Counted from the first letter of the stretch, positions 41,946 to 51,591 are shown. The stretch is DNA of 64,000 bases from Bacteroidales bacterium (GCA_029210725.1 JARGFM010000003.1:62001-126000), one strand, 5' to 3'. Numbers and translations: made by a program. The notes: generated from the sequence alone by a model not told the origin.

Positions 41946-43344
41946 TGTATCCCAGTATATTGAACATTTCCTTAACAGATTGCTCCTCCCGGTAAACATG
42001 ATCAATGATATTTCCCTTGGAATCGCGGTCGATGATTACGTGTTTCGGGGAGGGAATCAGGCAGTGTTTGATACCCCCGTAACCGCTTATGGAATCCTGG
42101 TAGGCACCGGTATGGAAGAATCCCAGGTAGAGTGGCTCCTTTTCCTGGTCTTTATATTTAGGGAGCAATACCTCCTGGTTGAGGTCCTCCGAGTTGTAAT
42201 AGTCCGAATGGTCACACGAGATTCCCCCAATGTTCACCCGGCCGTATTCATGGTCCCATTTGTTGACCGGAAGCAGGATGAATTTCTCATGGATGGACCA
42301 GGCATCGGGGATGGTGTTCATCAGGCTGTTGTTGATAATGTACCAGGTTTCCGTGTCGTTCTGTATCTTCTGCTCCAGGACCTCAAAGATGATTGCTCCC
42401 GCCTCACCGACTGTGTAGCGGCCGAATTCCGTAAAAATATCGGGTTCTTTCACCTGCTCCTTGGTACAGGCCTCCTTGATGTTTTTGATGATCTCGCTGA
42501 TCATGTATTCATAACTATACTCAAAGCCCAGGTGATTGCGGACAGGAAATCCGCCTCCGATATTGAAGGCCTCCAGCTTCTCACTCTCCTTTTTCAAGGT
42601 GACATAGAGTTGCAGGGCTTTCTGGAACTCCCCCCAGAAGTAGAGGGTATCCTTGATCCCTGAATCCACAAAAAAATGAAGCATCTTCAGCTCAATCTTG
42701 TCATTGTTCCGGATGTGATCCTTGAAGATGCCTATGATCCTGTCCGGCGGAATGCCCAGGCGTGAGGTATAATAGGCCGACTGGGCCTCCTCGTTGATGG
42801 CCATTCTGAGCCCTACTTTGAAGGTCACGCTGCTTTCAATCTGCAGCAGGCGCTCGAGTTCCTTCTCGCTGTCCAGGATGATAATGGAATTTGTAAAACC
42901 CGCTTCCTGCAGACTGATGATCTTCCTGAGGTAATCCTCGGTTTTAAAACCATTGTGAACAATAAGCCGCTCCTTGCTTATCTTTTTCTTCTGGTGCAGG
43001 TTCATGATCAGGTCGATATCGAAGGAGGAGGAAGTCTCGAGATCGACCTTGTGTTTTAAGGCCTCATTGATCACGTGGTAAAAGTGATTACACTTGGTAC
43101 AATAGCAGAAATGATAATTTCCCTGATAAGCATTGTTCTTAATGGCTCTGTTAAACAGGTTCCTGGCCTTTTTGATCTGATCGCCAATTTTTGGCAGATA
43201 GATAAACCTGAACGGGGTTCCGTGCTTTTCAATCAGGTGTTTCAGGGATACGCCATGGAAAGTCAGGCTGCCATCTCTCAGGTCAAATCCTTCCTGTGGA
43301 AAGTAGTAGGTTTGCTCAATTAAGTCGAAATAGGTATTTTTCAT
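41938..43344 (-). CDS. speA: Arginine decarboxylase (PLP fold type III, short form)
   Basis: Converts arginine to agmatine, first step of the operon's route to putrescine. 468 residues, shorter than the 630-residue enterobacterial SpeA but typical of Bacteroidota forms. The N-terminal barrel carries NYHFCYCTKCNHFYHVINEA with the likely PLP lysine, VDLETSSSFDIDLIM and ERLIVHNGFKTEDYL; FNIGGGFPVRNHLGF is the phosphate-binding glycine loop and IFTEFGRYTVGEAGA follows. The C-terminal GFFHTGAYQDSISGYGG supplies the conserved cysteine-equivalent region. Lies 18 bases after the GNAT-nitrilase gene and overlaps agmatinase by 8 bases. Confidence 0.88.
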   Translation of the reverse strand: MKNTYFDLIEQTYYFPQEGFDLRDGSLTFHGVSLKHLIEKHGTPFRFIYLPKIGDQIKKARNLFNRAIKNNAYQGNYHFCYCTKCNHFYHVINEALKHKVDLETSSSFDIDLIMNLHQKKKISKERLIVHNGFKTEDYLRKIISLQEAGFTNSIIILDSEKELERLLQIESSVTFKVGLRMAINEEAQSAYYTSRLGIPPDRIIGIFKDHIRNNDKIELKMLHFFVDSGIKDTLYFWGEFQKALQLYVTLKKESEKLEAFNIGGGFPVRNHLGFEYSYEYMISEIIKNIKEACTKEQVKEPDIFTEFGRYTVGEAGAIIFEVLEQKIQNDTETWYIINNSLMNTIPDAWSIHEKFILLPVNKWDHEYGRVNIGGISCDHSDYYNSEDLNQEVLLPKYKDQEKEPLYLGFFHTGAYQDSISGYGGIKHCLIPSPKHVIIDRDSKGNIIDHVYREEQSVKEMFNILGYNE

Positions 43345-43362
43345 TCGATAGGGCTGTATGGA

Positions 43363-44883
43363 TTAAACTTTTTTTAATTCGTAGATGTCTTTACGCCGGT
43401 CCCTGAGATTTCGAACACTTCCAAACTGGTTCAGGTCCCTTAACAAATCGATATCACAGTCGGCGATCAGGATCATCTCGGTATTCGGGGTAGCTTCCGC
43501 CTTGATGCCATTGGCAGGAAAGGCAAAATCGCAGGGCGTGAAAACCATGGACTGGGCGTATTGAATATCCATGTTGTGTACCTTGGGCAGATTTCCGACA
43601 CATCCGGCAATAGCCACATAACACTCGTTTTCGATGGCTCTGGCCTGGGCACAGTTTCTGATCCTCGAATAGCCATTCTGGGTATCGGTCAGAAAGGGCA
43701 CAAATAATAGATCCATTCCTTCATCGGCCAGCAGCCGGCTTAGCTCCGGAAATTCTACGTCATAGCAAATAAGGATTCCTATCTTACCGCAATCCGTGTC
43801 AAAAACCTTAAGATTTTTACCTTTCTGCATCCCCCAGACTTTTATTTCATCCGGGGTCACGTGCAGTTTTTCATACCTTTCCGTGCTTCCGTCTCTTTTG
43901 CACAAATATCCGACATTGTAGAGATTATCGTGTACAATTTCCGGTAAACTGCCGGAGATAATATTGATGTTATAGGAGATGGCTAATTCTGAAAAGCGCT
44001 GAACGATACTCTTCGTATGCACTGCCAGCTCCCGGATGGCTTCCGGTTCTGTCAGATGATTATTTTCGGCCATCAGAGGAGCATTGAAAAACTCCGGAAA
44101 CAGTGAAAAATCGGACCGGTAACCGGATACCGCATCGACAAAAAATTCGGCCTGCTGCAGCAACTCATCCAGGCTTTTGTACGGGCGCATCTGCCATTGA
44201 ATCAGTCCGAGCCGGATTAACTTTTTTGTAATGCTTGCCTTTTTGCTTTTCTTCTCATAATAGATGTTGTCCCATTCCAGCAGAACCGCGTATTCATTGG
44301 ATGCCTCATCACCTTCCAGATAGTTTTTCAGGATCTTGGAGGGGTGAAAATCATTGGAGATCTGAAAATTCAGCACGGGATCGGTAATCTCCTTTCGCCT
44401 CACGGCGGCAATGTATTCTTTGGGAGAGAGCTCCCCGGCGTATTTGTGATAATTGGGAATCCTTCCCCCGAATGCGACCCCTTTCAGGTTCATTCTTTCG
44501 CAAAGTTCTTTTCTGTAATCATATAGCCTCCTGCCAAGCCTCAGGCCCCTGAATTCCGGTTTGATAAATATATCTACCCCATAGAGGACATCGCCCCCGG
44601 GGGTGTGCGTATTGAAGGTATAATTTCCGGTAACTTCCCGGTAAGTATGAGTTTCATCAAACTGATCGTAGTCTACGATAAGGGATAAGGCACAGCCGGC
44701 GATCTGGCCATTGACCTTGATGACTACCTGTCCCTCCGGGAACAGTTTTATCAGCGTGGCAATATGGTGTTCCTTCCAGTAGGAGTTGGGCATGTTGCTG
44801 TAGGACTCGATCATGGTCTCTTTTAAACCTTCGTAATCGTTCAGACTGAGGAACGCCAATTCAATATTTTCTATTTCATTCAC
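43363..44883 (-). CDS. Fused GNAT acetyltransferase and carbon-nitrogen hydrolase
   Basis: 506 residues. Residues about 5-205 are a GNAT domain (GQIAGCALSLIVDYDQ, then the acetyl-CoA loop region FIKPEFRGLRLGRRLYDYR). Residues about 222-500 are a nitrilase-fold amidase with Glu264 in LFPEFF, Lys339 in YEKLHVTP and Cys373 in GILICYDVEFPE. The fusion is a known bacterial architecture of unclear substrate. First gene of the polyamine operon here, so acetylation or deamidation of a polyamine, or of N-carbamoylputrescine, is a sensible guess; agmatinase makes the carbamoyl route unneeded. Divergent from the DUF502 gene over a 240-bp gap. Confidence 0.88.
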   Translation of the reverse strand: MNEIENIELAFLSLNDYEGLKETMIESYSNMPNSYWKEHHIATLIKLFPEGQVVIKVNGQIAGCALSLIVDYDQFDETHTYREVTGNYTFNTHTPGGDVLYGVDIFIKPEFRGLRLGRRLYDYRKELCERMNLKGVAFGGRIPNYHKYAGELSPKEYIAAVRRKEITDPVLNFQISNDFHPSKILKNYLEGDEASNEYAVLLEWDNIYYEKKSKKASITKKLIRLGLIQWQMRPYKSLDELLQQAEFFVDAVSGYRSDFSLFPEFFNAPLMAENNHLTEPEAIRELAVHTKSIVQRFSELAISYNINIISGSLPEIVHDNLYNVGYLCKRDGSTERYEKLHVTPDEIKVWGMQKGKNLKVFDTDCGKIGILICYDVEFPELSRLLADEGMDLLFVPFLTDTQNGYSRIRNCAQARAIENECYVAIAGCVGNLPKVHNMDIQYAQSMVFTPCDFAFPANGIKAEATPNTEMILIADCDIDLLRDLNQFGSVRNLRDRRKDIYELKKV

Positions 44884-45123
44884 TGGTAAATAGTTGATTT
44901 ATTTAATGGTCATGAAAGTTTCACAAGTGACTTCTTCTGAAAAATAACTCAAAATCTTTGCAATAGTAATAAATTGAGATGAAAAAGCATCTCTTTCCTT
45001 TTGAGAACCGCTAATCTGGTATCAGGGCCGGCCGCCGTATTTTTTAGCTAGCTGATTAGGGTGTATCTTTACCAGAGTGCTTTTTATTTATGGAACCTTT
45101 GAACAGGGAAAAAAACCGGTCTT

Positions 45124-45693
45124 ATGAGAAAACTATTTCGCTACTTATTACATGGGCTGCTTTATTTAGCGCCCATAGCCATTACGGTGTATATCCTCTA
45201 CATCATATTCAGTTTTGTAGATGGATTACTGAAGGAATGGCTGGGAACTCTGCTGGGTTTTACCATTCCGGGACTGGGACTTATCCTTACCGTGGTCTTG
45301 CTGATTTTAATCGGGATGCTGGGTCAGACTTTTATCGCGAGGCCCTTTAAGTCGCTGTTTAACAAGTTATTGAAAAAGGTCCCCTTACTAAAAGTCATCT
45401 ACTCGGCATTAAATGATCTGTTTTCTGCCTTTGTGGGTAAAGAGAGAAAATTTAACCGGCCCGTACTGGTAAAAGTGAATAAGTCCCTTGATCTTGAAAA
45501 GCTTGGATTTCTTACTGAAGAGGACCTGTCTCTGATTGGCAGAAAGAAAAAAGTGGCCGTTTATTTTCCTCATTCCTACAACTGGTCGGGAGAACTTTTT
45601 CTTGTCCCGGCAGAACTGGTCAAGCCTATTGATGTACCTCCCGCTGAAGTGATGAAATTTATCGTGTCCGCCGGTGTGGCTGACTGGGATTAG
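45124..45693 (+). CDS. DUF502-family membrane protein
   Basis: 189 residues. Two membrane helices, about 8-31 (LLHGLLYLAPIAITVYILYIIF) and 50-70 (GLGLILTVVLLILIGMLGQ), then a cytosolic or periplasmic beta-rich part with KKVPLLKVIYSALNDLFSAF and VAVYFPHSYNWSGELFLVP, the family hallmarks. Role unknown; in other bacteria it is found near cell-envelope genes. A TerC-like gene starts 22 bases after it. The upstream gap 44884-45123 contains no further gene. Confidence 0.87.
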   Translation: MRKLFRYLLHGLLYLAPIAITVYILYIIFSFVDGLLKEWLGTLLGFTIPGLGLILTVVLLILIGMLGQTFIARPFKSLFNKLLKKVPLLKVIYSALNDLFSAFVGKERKFNRPVLVKVNKSLDLEKLGFLTEEDLSLIGRKKKVAVYFPHSYNWSGELFLVPAELVKPIDVPPAEVMKFIVSAGVADWD

Positions 45694-45715
45694 GCTTTCT
45701 TAAAACAAGATAAGG

Positions 45716-46765
45716 ATGGATAATACACTGTTTTTTACATTGTTTATTGTTGTCATTGTGGGTATCCTGATGTTGGACCTGCTGGTGATCGGAAGGAAGA
45801 GCCATGAAGTTACAACCAGGGAAGCCGCCATCTGGACAGGGATTTGAATCTCCCTGGCTTTTATTTTTTCCCTTTTTCTTCGGATTTCAGGCGATTTTAT
45901 TCATGGGATCGGTTCCATGGATGAGCTTCTACAGGTATTGCATAAATATTACCCGTATCTCACCCCGTTTGAGGGTGGTTATGAGGAGGGGATTGACCTG
46001 TTAAGGAAAAGCCTTTCCATTAATTTTATTTCCGGATATCTGATCGAAGAGTCCCTGTCGATTGATAATCTTTTTGTTATGATGGCAATCCTGAAAGCCT
46101 TCTCGGTGAGGAAAAGCAGTTATAAACGGGTGCTCTTTTGGGGAATCCTGGGAGCGATTGTCATGCGCATGTTTTTCATATTTGCAGGTTCGGCCCTGAT
46201 AAGCCGGTTTGAGTGGTTGTTATATCTGTTTGGAGCCTATCTTTTGTATGCGGGCATCAAGATGTTCCTGAACAGAAACAAGGAAACACAGGTTCAACCC
46301 CAGGATCATCCTGTGGTGAAGTTCCTGTCAAAAAAATTCAGAGTTTTCCCCCGCTATGTCAATGGCCGTTTTTTCATCAGGAAAGGCAGCCTGATCTACA
46401 TCACTCCGCTGTTTATTGTATTGGTTTTGATTGAGATCTCGGACCTTATCTTCGCGATGGATTCCATTCCGGCCATCTTCGGTATTACACGTGATCCCTA
46501 TATTGTGTTTTTTTCCAATGTTTTTGCCATTCTGGGATTGCGCTCCATGTTCTTCCTGCTAATTAAGGTGGTCGAAAAGTTCTATCTTCTGAAAGTGGCT
46601 GTATCCCTGCTATTGCTTTTTGTGGGAATGAAACTGATTGCACATGAATGGCTGACTCATATCGGATACAGGCCCGTAATTTCCCTGTACATAATTGCCG
46701 GGACCCTTGGTCTAAGTATCCTGCTTTCCATACTCTTTCCTAAAAAAACCGGACCTGTCGGGTGA
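45716..46765 (+). pseudogene. TerC/Alx-family membrane protein interrupted by an in-frame TGA
   Basis: Reading from the ATG at 45716, the frame gives MDNTLFFTLFIVVIVGILML, DLLVIGRKSHEVTTREAAIW and then a TGA at 45845-45847 (codon 44), after which the same frame continues through ISLAFIFSLFLRISGDF to the stop at 46763-46765. In TerC proteins this spot (TGIWISLAL pattern) is Trp, so TGG to TGA is the simplest change. The rest, including LSIDNLFVMMAI, IEISDLIFAMDSIPAIF and about seven more helices, is intact. A start inside, at 45917, would lose the first two helices. Members export manganese or other metals. Confidence 0.8.
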
Positions 46766-46877
46766 ACAAGTCCGTAGATCGTTATAAAATTAATTGCCTG
46801 GGCTTATGCCTTTTCAAACTTAGGAACTAACTTTAGGAACCAGATATATTCCAACTCCACTTTAAATTCAAATACCT

Positions 46878-47585
46878 ATGAAAAAATCATTCAGATTTAG
46901 CTTTCTGCCCTGCATCTGGACAATTGCATCCGTCCTGTTCATACTTACTTCCTTAGACCTGAAGGCCTCTGTCATTCAGGAGGGTGATACGACGCAGTGG
47001 AGGCAGCTGTTTAACGGAAAGGACCTGAGCGGGTGGAAACATGCGGGACAGGGCCATATGTCGGTAGAGAACGGAATGATCAGAGGGCATGGCGGAATGG
47101 GCCTGCTTTACTGGGCCGGGGAAAAGTTCGGCAACTGCAGGATCCGGGTGGTATTTAAGATGGAGAAAACAAACAGCAACTCCGGGGTTTTTGTAAGAAT
47201 CCCCATCGAGCCCTACGAGGAGTGGATGCCGGTATTTTACGGGCACGAGATTCAGATCGATAACATGCCGGAGCTATCCAACGAGACCGAGTACCATTCC
47301 ACCGGGATGATCTACTCGCTTACCAAACCTCTGGTTCCCCATATGGGGAAACCGGGACCTGAATGGAACACCCTTGAGATCACCCTGGACGGACCACACA
47401 CCATGGTCTATCTGAATGGGGTGAAGGTGACCGATTATACGGATGGGGATCCGGTACCTGACAGAGTGTGGGACTTCGAGCCCTACCGGGGGCCCCGGCC
47501 CGATTATGGATATATAGGCGTCCAGAACCACGGCGAAGAGGATGTGGTGTATTTTAAGGAGGTGGCCGTAAAACCACTCCGTTGA
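46878..47585 (+). CDS. DUF1080 (3-keto-glycoside hydrolase-type) exported protein
   Basis: 235 residues with signal sequence WTIASVLFILTSLDLKASV. The concanavalin-like DUF1080 fold is seen in LFNGKDLSGWKHAGQG, MSVENGMIRGHGGMGLLYW, SNSGVFVRIP, YGHEIQIDN and YIGVQNHGEEDVVYFKEV. The family hydrolyses or eliminates 3-keto-disaccharides or glycosides in the periplasm. The exported Gfo/Idh/MocA dehydrogenase gene begins 32 bases after it; oxidation at C3 followed by DUF1080 cleavage is the established logic of such pairs. Substrate unknown. An AT-rich 110-bp leader precedes it. Confidence 0.88.
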   Translation: MKKSFRFSFLPCIWTIASVLFILTSLDLKASVIQEGDTTQWRQLFNGKDLSGWKHAGQGHMSVENGMIRGHGGMGLLYWAGEKFGNCRIRVVFKMEKTNSNSGVFVRIPIEPYEEWMPVFYGHEIQIDNMPELSNETEYHSTGMIYSLTKPLVPHMGKPGPEWNTLEITLDGPHTMVYLNGVKVTDYTDGDPVPDRVWDFEPYRGPRPDYGYIGVQNHGEEDVVYFKEVAVKPLR

Positions 47586-47617
47586 TTGCAGATGTGTAAC
47601 CCTTAATTAAACAAAGG

Positions 47618-49120
47618 ATGAAAGCAAGTGATATTTCCCGAAGAAAATTTGTAAAGGTGGCGGCCGCCGGATCGGCTGCATTTACCATTCTTCCCAATCA
47701 CACCGTCAGCGGCCTGGGGCATGTGCTTCCCAGCGATAAACTGCATATTGCGGCGGTGGGAGTGGGGGGACAGGGCGCCTTCGACCTGGACCGTTTTGCA
47801 AGCGCTCCCAAAGAAAATGCGGTGATCTCCTGCCTGTGTGATGTGGACGACAGGCAGTCCGCTTCCGGCAGGAAAAAATTTCCCAAAGCCCCCTATTACC
47901 ACGACTGGAGAGAAATGTTTGAGAAAGAGCATAAGAATTTTGATGCGGTAACTGTGGCCATTCCGGACCATAATCATGCAGTGGTGGGTCTGGCCGCCAT
48001 GCAGCTTCGCAAGCACCTCTATCTTCAGAAGCCGCTGACCCATGATATTTATGAGGCCCGGGTTCTTACGGAGGCTTCTGAGAAATACCGTGTGGTGACC
48101 CAGATGGGCGATCAGGGCAATTCCGGCGACGGGATGCGGACCCTGCGCGAATGGATAGAGGCAGACGTGCTGGGGGATATAGAGAAAGTCTATTGCTGGA
48201 CGGACCGGCCGGTCTGGCCCCAGGGGATCAAATGGCCTGCCTCCGGGTCCCCGGTTCCCGGGGAACTCCACTGGGACCTGTGGCTGGGCACGGCTCAGGA
48301 GACCGATTACATAGAGAACCTGGTGCCCTTTAACTGGAGGGGCTGGTGGCGTTTCGGAACCGGTGCCCTGGGGGATATGGGGTGCCACATCATTGGTCCG
48401 CCCTTCAAATTGCTGGAACTGGATTATCCCACCGAGGTGTCCTGCAGTGCCAGCACGACTTACAAAGGGATCTTCGAGGAGGCCATCTATCCCGAAAGCG
48501 GACCTGTGGCCAGTTCCATCAAGTTCAAATACCGGATGAAAAACGGGAAAAACCTGGATCTCTATTGGATGGACGGGGGGATTACCCCCGAGTTTCCCGG
48601 GGAGCTTGATCCCGATCAGAATATGAATGAGATTCTGGGCGACTGGCCGGGTGTGGGCGATTATGAAGGGGCCACTCTCTTTATCGGGAGTAAAGGGAAG
48701 GCGGCCTGCGGCTGGGGCGGCCGGAATCCCATATTGCTTCCCCTGAGCAGGAACGAAAAGGTAAAAATAGCCCCCAGGTACCCCCGGATCGAAGGAGGGA
48801 TGGATGGCCATTACTGGCAGTTCATTGATGCCTGCATTGCCGGATACGGAAATGCCGAGGTGGATTCTCCCTTTGCGGGTTACGCAGGCCCCTTAACCGA
48901 AACCGTACTGATGGGTAACCTGCTTTTAAGGAGCTTTAATATCCGGGAGAAGGTGCTGCGGCAGGATCCGGTGTACGGAGAAATGGAAGGCTATGTCTTT
49001 CCCGGACGTTATATCAACTATAAATGGGACGGGGAGAATATGAGGATCACCAATTTTGAACAGGCCAACCAGTTTGTCAGAAGAGAATACCGGAAAGGCT
49101 GGGGTTCCCTGGAACTCTGA
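47618..49120 (+). CDS. Tat-exported Gfo/Idh/MocA family oxidoreductase
   Basis: 500 residues. Tat signal SRRKFVKVAAAGSAAFTIL. Nucleotide-binding motif IAAVGVGGQGAFDLDRF, strand FDAVTVAIPDHNH and the exported-type QKP motif in LYLQKPLTHD. VTQMGDQGNSGDGMRTLREWI and GTGALGDMGCHIIGPPFKLL are characteristic of the long periplasmic subgroup that uses a tightly bound NAD. It probably oxidises a glycoside at C3 to give a substrate for the DUF1080 protein upstream. The C-terminal YVFPGRYINYKWDGENMRI is typical. It converges with the DUF5916 gene. Confidence 0.9.
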   Translation: MKASDISRRKFVKVAAAGSAAFTILPNHTVSGLGHVLPSDKLHIAAVGVGGQGAFDLDRFASAPKENAVISCLCDVDDRQSASGRKKFPKAPYYHDWREMFEKEHKNFDAVTVAIPDHNHAVVGLAAMQLRKHLYLQKPLTHDIYEARVLTEASEKYRVVTQMGDQGNSGDGMRTLREWIEADVLGDIEKVYCWTDRPVWPQGIKWPASGSPVPGELHWDLWLGTAQETDYIENLVPFNWRGWWRFGTGALGDMGCHIIGPPFKLLELDYPTEVSCSASTTYKGIFEEAIYPESGPVASSIKFKYRMKNGKNLDLYWMDGGITPEFPGELDPDQNMNEILGDWPGVGDYEGATLFIGSKGKAACGWGGRNPILLPLSRNEKVKIAPRYPRIEGGMDGHYWQFIDACIAGYGNAEVDSPFAGYAGPLTETVLMGNLLLRSFNIREKVLRQDPVYGEMEGYVFPGRYINYKWDGENMRITNFEQANQFVRREYRKGWGSLEL

Positions 49121-49172
49121 TCTAACCGGTATAAGCAAGATTGGGGCGAAAATCCAGCCGGAGTATCCGGTC

Positions 49173-51413
49173 CTACATGCGGAAAGTGTGGGTATACTTC
49201 AGCAGGAGGGCCCGGCTGTAACAGGACGGTGGTTCCGGGATGGAACCCGGCTGCATGAAACCACGGTATTCATTATATACCAGGTAAAAGTCATTTCCTT
49301 CCCGGGGATTGTACCTGATACGGAAGTTCCCGATAAAGGCATTGTTCCCGTTATTCAATTGTACGAAGGTGCTTATGGATAAGCGGGTGCTGTACATGTA
49401 AAGGACATTGATCCGTGCTATATGGCTTCTCAGTTGCTGGTTCCTATCAGGGAAACTGATGGCATTAATCTGATAGGCACCGGAAAGCTGAAAGCTCGAC
49501 GAAAGATTCAGAATGGGCGATGCTTCCACAGAAAGGATGTTCCCGTCGAAGAATTCTCCGGCTTCCATACTGAACATGGCAGAAACTGGCTGAGAGGAGG
49601 GGGTAAATATCCTGGCCTGTGCATTTATAAAGGCATATTCCCCGGCAGGAACCAGGGCCTCGTCGGAAAGCTCAAAGTCTTCATCGACCCCCTCTTTCAA
49701 ATATTTTAACTCGATAAAGGTGCCAAATCCTTTTTTCGTGTTAAGAAACCATCCGGGAGAAATTTCCATGGCCTCCAGTCCGCCGTCCGATATCCTGGAA
49801 TACCTCTGAACCTGGAACATGGGCCTGGAACTGAATATTTTCGAGTTTTCCCCATACATCCACCCATACTGGAGCCTGGTATTGAAACCCTGGATGTCGT
49901 TCCGCCTTAGGAATCCCATGTCGGGATTCATTTGTTCCCCGGTGAAGTTATAGGAGAGATCATAGGCAAAGCCCTCATCGGTGCGTCTTTCCCATTTTAT
50001 TCCGGCAAAAGTGGGATCGGACGAAAAAACGTTGTTTTCGGCACCTGTTTCAAAGGTCTGGGCAAACCTCACATCCAGGTAATCATCCCCGAACAGCCGG
50101 AAGATCCCATCCAGGCCATAAGCCATGTTGTAGTCGCCATTGGTGCCGATCCGGGAAGTCATGATGCCACCCACGTACGAATTGGGATTGATGACCTGTC
50201 TTCTCAGGCGGGCCACTCCAAAGTTTTCAGAGGGATTTTCCAGGTATCCTGCCGTCTGCATATCCAGGATCCCCACATCCCATTTGTTGATCCGTCCCGT
50301 CATCCTGGCCCCTCCGTAGATGCGTACCTGCTCATCGTCCACCAGGCCGATTCTCCTGCTGTAAAATAGATTATCCGAGCGTCCGCCCAGGCTGAAATTG
50401 AATATCCCTGACCGCTCCTGGAAGAAGAGGCGCTTCTCCGGAAAAAACATGGAATACCTGGTCAGGTTGATCTGCTGATCGTCCGCTTCCACCTGGGCAA
50501 AATCAGTATTGGCTGTGAGATCCAGGGTCAGGTTGCTGGTCAGGCTGTATTTTACATCCAGACCGGCTTCCAATTTTGGTTTAGCTTCATGGAGATATAC
50601 CGTTTCCTCTTCATTTAATTCATTGGTGCCGGAATAACCGCCCAGTACATAAGGGGATATATAGAGGGGATTGCGGGATTGTATCTTTTCAAATTCAATG
50701 CTTTGTGCCTGGGAGGGTTTCATATAGGCACTAAACCCATATCTGGGATCTATGGGCGGGTAAGTGGCCATTTCATTCTTATAGCTGATCCTGCGATCCA
50801 CGATCAATCCCATTCGCGTGATCCCGAGTTCGGTCTGAAAGCGGAGGCTCGAGAAGGGGATCCGCATCTCCACGTACCAGCCCTGTTCATCTCTGGTGGT
50901 TTCCACATCCCAGAAGGTGTTCCAGCTCCGGTTGATGGAACCTACTCCACCGGCGCCACCTTCTGCATCGTTTGATACGGTATAATCGATCCGGGCCCCC
51001 GAGGGCATGGTCATAAATGCCAGGGCATTTTCATTGTCGTCATAGGAGTCCAGGATGATCCCGAAGGAGTCGGAATTCCTCGATTCTTCATCCCTTCTTT
51101 TGCTGGTGGAGGTAATGTTGTCCGGATCCCTGCTGTACAGCCTGGCCCCAACCCATAGGTACTCCTGGTCATATCCGATCATGACCTCGCTTCTCTCCGA
51201 GGGTTCTGCCCCAAAATTCGGAGAACTGACCACCAGGGGAAACTTGCTGGCCCCTTCCCAGACCTCCTCATCCGGATATCCGTCGAAATTCACCGGGCCG
51301 GAAATCTGACCGATCCGGACCGGTTCCTGGGAAAAAAGGCTCACCGGATTAAGTAGCAACAGAGCTATTACTGGGAGGAAAAAAACAGAATTGCAGGATG
51401 GGGCAGTACTCAT
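49173..51413 (-). CDS. DUF5916 outer-membrane protein with CBM9-like domain
   Basis: 746 residues with signal peptide FFLPVIALLLLNPVSLFSQ. Residues about 35-215 form a CBM9-like beta sandwich (GPVNFDGYPDEEVWEGASKF, IGYDQEYLWVGARLYSRD, GWYVEMRIPFSSLRF). The remainder, from about 240, has alternating amphipathic strands (LTLDLTANTDFAQVEADDQQ, NLTRYSMFFPEKRLFFQERS, GGARMTGRINKWDVGILDM) and ends in YNEYRGFM plus an aromatic last strand, LLLKYTHTF, as in outer-membrane barrels. Function is unknown; members often sit beside peptidases or catabolic genes. Expressed alone, with a terminator (51531-51570) separating it from the TIM-barrel gene upstream. Confidence 0.87.
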   Translation of the reverse strand: MSTAPSCNSVFFLPVIALLLLNPVSLFSQEPVRIGQISGPVNFDGYPDEEVWEGASKFPLVVSSPNFGAEPSERSEVMIGYDQEYLWVGARLYSRDPDNITSTSKRRDEESRNSDSFGIILDSYDDNENALAFMTMPSGARIDYTVSNDAEGGAGGVGSINRSWNTFWDVETTRDEQGWYVEMRIPFSSLRFQTELGITRMGLIVDRRISYKNEMATYPPIDPRYGFSAYMKPSQAQSIEFEKIQSRNPLYISPYVLGGYSGTNELNEEETVYLHEAKPKLEAGLDVKYSLTSNLTLDLTANTDFAQVEADDQQINLTRYSMFFPEKRLFFQERSGIFNFSLGGRSDNLFYSRRIGLVDDEQVRIYGGARMTGRINKWDVGILDMQTAGYLENPSENFGVARLRRQVINPNSYVGGIMTSRIGTNGDYNMAYGLDGIFRLFGDDYLDVRFAQTFETGAENNVFSSDPTFAGIKWERRTDEGFAYDLSYNFTGEQMNPDMGFLRRNDIQGFNTRLQYGWMYGENSKIFSSRPMFQVQRYSRISDGGLEAMEISPGWFLNTKKGFGTFIELKYLKEGVDEDFELSDEALVPAGEYAFINAQARIFTPSSQPVSAMFSMEAGEFFDGNILSVEASPILNLSSSFQLSGAYQINAISFPDRNQQLRSHIARINVLYMYSTRLSISTFVQLNNGNNAFIGNFRIRYNPREGNDFYLVYNEYRGFMQPGSIPEPPSCYSRALLLKYTHTFRM

Positions 51414-51530
51414 AAAGGATCAGTTAGTTTTTGGAAGAGGCTGTTTACAGTCTCCTGGATCATTGCTTAGATACGCTGCGCGCTTAAAAGTTTAACAGAA
51501 ATACTAAAATTTCAGGTTTCTTCACTTTCA

Positions 51531-51570
51531 AAAAAATCCCCTGTAAACAATTTGATCACAGGGGATTTTT
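51531..51570 (-). terminator. Intrinsic terminator after the Tat-TIM-barrel gene
   Basis: AATCCCCTGT (51535-51544) and ACAGGGGATT (51558-51567) form a 10-bp stem; A-runs on the left and T-runs on the right make it usable in both directions. On the minus strand it lies 22 bases after the stop of the gene ending at 51592. Confidence 0.85.
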
Positions 51571-51591
51571 GTATTATAGTAATTGTCCGAT

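Noticed and set aside
45845-45847. Selenocysteine codon in the TerC gene
   Set aside because: The family has Trp here, and no convincing SECIS-like hairpin follows the TGA; nonsense change or read error is simpler.
47603-48811. 402-codon open frame on the minus strand opposite the exported oxidoreductase
   Set aside because: No family pattern; the plus strand has the Tat signal and Rossmann motifs.
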